Shown here piece by piece: positions 40,932 through 44,037 of a stretch of 44,037 nucleotides of DNA. The stretch is from assembly GCA_937916395.1 (NCBI GenBank), contig CALFTN010000087.1:1-44037 (forward strand). Direction: 5' to 3'. Position numbers and translations under genes: made by a program. The notes under the pieces are model-generated. The model had not been told where the DNA came from, ran no database searches, and saw nothing but the letters and a program-made list of their open reading frames with translations. Position 1 is the stretch's first letter; each line of letters opens with the position of its first letter. The DNA comes from an uncultured Clostridia bacterium. Its GTDB lineage: Bacteria; Bacillota; Clostridia; Oscillospirales; Acutalibacteraceae.

Positions 40932-43037
40932 ATGGAGAGAAAAGGTATATATAAATCAAATAAGTTCCCACAAAGAATGTGTGAGGTTTTTAACTGTGAT
41001 AACGGACTTTTGGCTGATAAGGCGTTATGCTTAGGTGCAGCAGGTGATGGTACTATTTTTATTGGTACAGAAAATGGTGTGAACTATAAAAAAGAAAATG
41101 GTGAATTTGGTTCATTTACTTGTGGTGCAGTTTCAGTAATTGCACAATGTGAAGATGGTAAGGTTTACTTTGCAGCAGATAAAACAATTTATGTTGCTGA
41201 AAATGGTAAAATCCGTGAATTACAGACTTTAGAGGAAACTGTAAAAGGTATTACATACGCAACAGAAACATTCCTTATCACAGAGGATAACATTTATAAA
41301 TTGGAAAATGATAAGTTTGAATTTTTCCATTGGAATGAATTGAAATCAGAGGGCATTTCTTCAGCACCAGGCAGATTAATGGCTAACTGTGATACTGCGC
41401 TTTCAGTATTCGTTGGTAAAAGAAAGCACTGGATGTGCATTTTCCCAGAACATTCTTCAATGCCACACTTCCATATTAACTCAATTACATTTGACAAGAA
41501 AACAGGCTTCTTATGGCTTGCAACCGATAAGGGTGCTTATATTTACGATAATAATAACTCATGGTTTGGACCTGATGAATTATCTATGTTACCACGTGAG
41601 GTTATTTATAAAATTGCATTCGCTGAAGATGGCAGAATTGCTTTCGCTTCAGATGCAGGTTTGATTCTTGTTAAGAATGGTGTTAAAAAATATCTTCCTG
41701 CAACTCGTTGGGTATTAGACGAAAAGGTTAATGATGTTATCTTTTCTGGTAACGATATCTGGACTGCAACAGATAAGGGTGTCACAAGAATTTATGAAGA
41801 GGAAATGACACTTTCAGAAAAAGCACAAAAAGTATTTGATTATACAGAAAAATATTTTGTTCGTCAGCCTGGATTTGTTACAGGTATGGGTGATATTTCT
41901 AATAACGATATTACAACAGGCAAGCCAAATATTACAGATAATGATGGTCTTTGGAGCCATTATTATTTAGGTGGTATTTGCTATTGCTATGCTGTAACTA
42001 AAGATAAAAAGGTTTTAGAGGCTGCAAGAAGAACAATGAATGCTTGTGCTCTTCTTACTAAAATCACAGGTAAAAAAGGTTTTACAGCACGTGCTGTAAG
42101 ATATGAAGGCGATGAAGGCTACGGCGAAAATCTTGATATGCAAATTGATGGTGGTGAATGGCATAAAGCTCCAGACGGTAGCTGTGAGTGGTTAGGTGAA
42201 ACCTCAAGTGACGAAATGACTGGTCACTTCTTTGGCTTCTCACTTTACTATGATTTTTGTGCAGATAAAAAAGAAAAAGAGTTTATCAGAGAAATTATCT
42301 GCGATATTGTTGACCATATTATTGAGCACAAATATCGTCTTCACGATATTGACGATAAGCCAACAACATGGGCTTGCTGGGACCCTGATGAATTAAACGG
42401 CAAAAGTATGTGGCTCTGGGAAAAATGTATTAATTCACTTGAGATTTTAACATTCTTAAATGTAGCTTACCACATGTCAGGTGATGAAAAATACAGAAAA
42501 GAATTTATGAGACTTGCAATAGATGAGCATTATCTCTTAAATGCTGCACAGCCTAAAAAGGATGATGCGAGGGTTTGCCATATTGATGACAATTTAGGCT
42601 TCCTTTGCACAACAACATTCTTAAGACTTGAAAAAGACCCAAGTATCAGAGCATATATCTTAATGGGTCTTCGTCAGCATTGGGAATATGAAAGAACTGA
42701 AAGAAATCCATTCTTTAACTTGGCTTATAATGCATTTACAGACGATGTTTGTGATATTGAATATGCAGTTAAGCATTTGAGAGAAATCCCACTCGATTTT
42801 ATTCAGATTCCTATGCTTAATAATAATCGCAAAGATTTAGAATTCGATATGGGTCAGGAAAAATGGGGTGGCAGTAAGCAGCTTAAGGTCGCTCTTGATA
42901 TTGACGAAAGAGTTGTCGCAAATTTTGACAGCAATATTTATAAAGTAAATAATGGTAGGGGAACTTCAGCAGCAAGTACTGGTAATTTCTTAATTCCATA
43001 TTGGTTTGGTCGTTATTATGGCTTGATTGAAGAATAA
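40932..43037 (+). CDS. Large unknown protein: N-terminal propeller, C-terminal alpha toroid
   Basis: A 701-residue protein with no signal peptide or membrane helix. Residues 1 to about 290 hold blades of the Reg_prop type (GTIFIGTENGV, GKVYFAADKTIYVA, FLWLATDKGAYIYD, RIAFASDAGLILV, DIWTATDKGVTRIY). Residues about 300-701 look like an alpha/alpha toroid of the six-hairpin glycosidase type: GLWSHYYLGGICYCYA, GECEWLGETSSDE-like GSCEWLGETSSDEM, TTWACWDPDELN and WLWEKCINSLEIL are rich in Trp and acidic residues as in carbohydrate-binding clefts. I do not recognise a family. Cytoplasmic carbohydrate processing is a guess. AGGAG is seven bases before the ATG. It probably follows the Clp gene by readthrough and ends at a strong terminator. 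Confidence 0.8.
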   Translation: MERKGIYKSNKFPQRMCEVFNCDNGLLADKALCLGAAGDGTIFIGTENGVNYKKENGEFGSFTCGAVSVIAQCEDGKVYFAADKTIYVAENGKIRELQTLEETVKGITYATETFLITEDNIYKLENDKFEFFHWNELKSEGISSAPGRLMANCDTALSVFVGKRKHWMCIFPEHSSMPHFHINSITFDKKTGFLWLATDKGAYIYDNNNSWFGPDELSMLPREVIYKIAFAEDGRIAFASDAGLILVKNGVKKYLPATRWVLDEKVNDVIFSGNDIWTATDKGVTRIYEEEMTLSEKAQKVFDYTEKYFVRQPGFVTGMGDISNNDITTGKPNITDNDGLWSHYYLGGICYCYAVTKDKKVLEAARRTMNACALLTKITGKKGFTARAVRYEGDEGYGENLDMQIDGGEWHKAPDGSCEWLGETSSDEMTGHFFGFSLYYDFCADKKEKEFIREIICDIVDHIIEHKYRLHDIDDKPTTWACWDPDELNGKSMWLWEKCINSLEILTFLNVAYHMSGDEKYRKEFMRLAIDEHYLLNAAQPKKDDARVCHIDDNLGFLCTTTFLRLEKDPSIRAYILMGLRQHWEYERTERNPFFNLAYNAFTDDVCDIEYAVKHLREIPLDFIQIPMLNNNRKDLEFDMGQEKWGGSKQLKVALDIDERVVANFDSNIYKVNNGRGTSAASTGNFLIPYWFGRYYGLIEE

Positions 43038-43042
43038 AATAT

Positions 43043-43074
43043 AAAACCGGTGCTCAATAGAGCATCGGTTTTTT
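43043..43074. terminator. Terminator after the propeller-toroid gene
   Basis: AAAACCGGTGCTC (43043-43055) pairs with 43060-43072 with one G-U type wobble over an AATA loop; six T follow on the plus strand. A-rich sequence on the other side may also serve the convergent minus-strand gene. Confidence 0.9.
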
Positions 43075-43081
43075 AGTGAAT

Positions 43082-43633
43082 TTATTTCTCTTTAGAGAGA
43101 ATTTCTATTTGTTCATGGATGATTTTTTCGAGCTCATCATCTGAAATAGGGAATTGTCCAGCTTCTCTATATCTAACAGCACACTCCAACTTAACTTCAC
43201 GCCAAGCAATTGCGTTAGCTTTTGAATTGAATTGCTCAATGGCATTTTTTATATTCAATTCTAAAGTATTGTTAAACCAATCAACTAAATTACAATATAA
43301 ATGTGGTGCTCTGTATTGGTTTACAAAATCAATGATTTCTTTTGCTTCTTCTAATTTACCATTTTCTCTTAAAATACGCGCTTTAAAGCAATAAATAGAA
43401 TCAAAATTATCCCATAAAGTATAATTACCTGTAAATTTTATATCCTTAATTAATTCAACTATTTTAAATATTTCATCATACATTCCGCAGATGTATAACC
43501 AGATTACAATACCAGAGAGATATCCCATATCTTTAGATGATTTAAAACTGCATTTTTTTAATAATTTTTTGCCATAATAGTGAATACTTTTTTTGTCTGT
43601 TAAATCCATTATATTCTGTATTGTTTCTTGCAT
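43082..43633 (-). CDS. Hypothetical helical protein, 183 residues (DUF6707-like?)
   Basis: I do not recognise this with confidence. The protein is soluble and mostly helical, with paired-helix spacing like TPR repeats (GYLSGIVIWLYICGMYDEIFK, then SIYCFKARILRENGKLEEAKEIIDF), and a C-terminal segment with WREVKLECAVRYREAG. It may belong to DUF6707, from memory. No catalytic motif is seen. AAGGGGGA lies eight bases ahead of the ATG at 43633. It has its own promoter (43668-43696), and the tRNA upstream on the same strand has its own terminator. No functional clue comes from its neighbours. Confidence 0.72.
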   Translation of the reverse strand: MQETIQNIMDLTDKKSIHYYGKKLLKKCSFKSSKDMGYLSGIVIWLYICGMYDEIFKIVELIKDIKFTGNYTLWDNFDSIYCFKARILRENGKLEEAKEIIDFVNQYRAPHLYCNLVDWFNNTLELNIKNAIEQFNSKANAIAWREVKLECAVRYREAGQFPISDDELEKIIHEQIEILSKEK

Positions 43634-43667
43634 ACTACAATCCCCCTTGATTAAAGTTTATAAAAAC

Positions 43668-43696
43668 ATTATAAAACACAAAAAAGATTAATTCAA
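43668..43696 (-). promoter_or_regulatory. Promoter for the 183-residue protein
   Basis: On the minus strand TTGAAT (43691-43696), 17 bases, TATAAT (43668-43673), giving a leader of about 30 bases. Confidence 0.8.
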
Positions 43697-43762
43697 TTGA
43701 TAATATAACAGAAAAAATGCCTGAATATTTGGTAGAGTGTTGAAGAGGGGGAGCATCTGAGT

Positions 43763-43927
43763 GAAGTATTTGGCTAAAGCCAAATATGAAGTTATGCTAA
43801 AGCATAGTGAAGTTTTACGCTAAAAGCGTAAAATGAAGTTAAGTTTGCCTAAATAACTTGCGAAGCAAACTTCACTACGAAGTAACTTCACTCACGAAGT
43901 GAACTTCACTTGCCGTAAGGCAAACTT
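43763..43927. repeat. Modular hairpin array with GAAGT/ACTTC spacers
   Basis: Within the 340-base gene-free stretch 43634-43973, perfect hairpins follow one another. ATTTGGC-TAAA-GCCAAAT (43768-43785), TATGC-TAAA-GCATA (43793-43806) and TTTTACGC-TAAAA-GCGTAAAA (43813-43833) are each preceded by GAAGT (43763, 43788, 43809, and again 43835). Then come TTGC-GAA-GCAA (43858-43868), ACTTC-ACTAC-GAAGT (43869-43883), TTCACT-CACGA-AGTGAA (43887-43903) and TTGCC-GTAA-GGCAA (43910-43923). AAGTTTGCC (43841-43849) can pair with GGCAAACTT (43919-43927), enclosing the right-hand hairpins. Stems differ in sequence, yet keep pairing. No ORF, no promoter on the plus strand; the rest of the gap holds the promoter at 43668 and the tRNA terminator. 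Confidence 0.9.
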
Positions 43928-43931
43928 AGTT

Positions 43932-43979
43932 CCACCAAAAATAAAAAGCATCCTAAAGGATGCTTTTTATTTTTGGTGG
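43932..43979 (-). terminator. tRNA-Val terminator inside a 22-bp perfect palindrome
   Basis: The core hairpin AAAAAGCATCC-TAAA-GGATGCTTTTT (43943-43968) sits directly past the tRNA 3' end and is followed on the minus strand by T-rich sequence. The palindrome continues perfectly outwards to 43932-43953 and 43958-43979, so the right arm covers the tRNA's own CCACCA end and the left arm carries an inverted copy of it. Confidence 0.88.
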
Positions 43980-44037
43980 GAACAATAGGGCTCGAACCTA
44001 TGACCCTCTGCTTGTAAGGCAGATGCTCTCCCAGCTG
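43974..44037 (-). tRNA. tRNA-Val(UAC), 5' part beyond the window
   Basis: The minus strand reads from the D loop (CAGCTGGGAGAGC) through an anticodon stem CTGC/GCAG whose loop CTTACAA gives anticodon TAC (valine), then the variable loop and the T arm with GGTTCGAGCC, to an acceptor 3' strand ending in an encoded CCA at 43974-43976. About 11-12 bases of the 5' acceptor strand and D stem lie outside the window. Further tRNAs may lie upstream. Confidence 0.93.

Noticed and set aside
43763..43927. CRISPR array
   Set aside because: There are no repeats of 24 or more bases with unique spacers; the units are short hairpins with 5-base linkers, and no cas genes are present.

Overview
The window looks like chromosomal DNA of a low-GC, spore-forming Clostridia bacterium, probably an Oscillospirales/Ruminococcaceae-type gut organism. 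The evidence is AT-rich DNA, strong GGAGG-type ribosome binding sites with several GTG/TTG starts, sigma-A-type promoters (often with a TRTG extension), a spoVT gene, and the Firmicutes order nusB / xseA-xseB-ispA-dxs-tlyA-nadK-argR-recN. The phylum/class is well supported; the family is a guess.

Layout. 1-162: heptamer tandem repeat and a terminator. 163-3007 (minus): FAD-dependent dehydrogenase, TrmN6-like tRNA methyltransferase and SpoVT. 3128-4562 (plus): unknown protein and ribokinase. 4687-7310 (minus): polyprenyl-phosphate glycosyltransferase plus a polytopic GT-C-like membrane protein, divergent from a 60-residue ribbon-helix-helix regulator and a HAD hydrolase (7406-8400). 8423-10098 (minus): two GT-A glycosyltransferases. 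10236-12403 (plus): araA-araD without araB. 12439-15326 (minus): Gfo/Idh/MocA oxidoreductase and a secreted ceramidase-like zinc hydrolase. 15594-16814 (plus): membrane-anchored protein with a Thr/Pro hexapeptide linker.

16959-27107 (plus) is one long housekeeping run: nusB, TsaD paralog, xseA, xseB, ispA, dxs, tlyA, nadK, argR, recN and a TIM-barrel isomerase, joining antitermination, exonuclease VII, isoprenoid precursor synthesis, NADP synthesis, arginine control and DNA repair. 27125-28006 (minus) is a PFL-activase-like radical SAM gene. 28156-40874 (plus) is a second long run: ruvC-ruvA-ruvB, glmM, a SAM methyltransferase, ecfA1-ecfA2-ecfT, truA, a DUF5711-like protein, cvpA, pgsA and a ClpE-like unfoldase. 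It is followed by a 701-residue propeller plus alpha-toroid protein (40932-43037). The window ends with an unknown helical protein (minus), a modular hairpin array, and a tRNA-Val(UAC) cut by the window edge.

Most of the window is ordinary core genome. The least explained items are the hairpin array at 43763-43927 with its possible closing stem, the palindrome that copies the tRNA-Val 3' end, the propeller-toroid fusion protein, the secreted ceramidase-like enzyme, and the RHH/glycosyltransferase divergent unit with a candidate operator. I saw no prophage, insertion sequence, CRISPR array or obvious defence system. Promoters and structures were found by eye.
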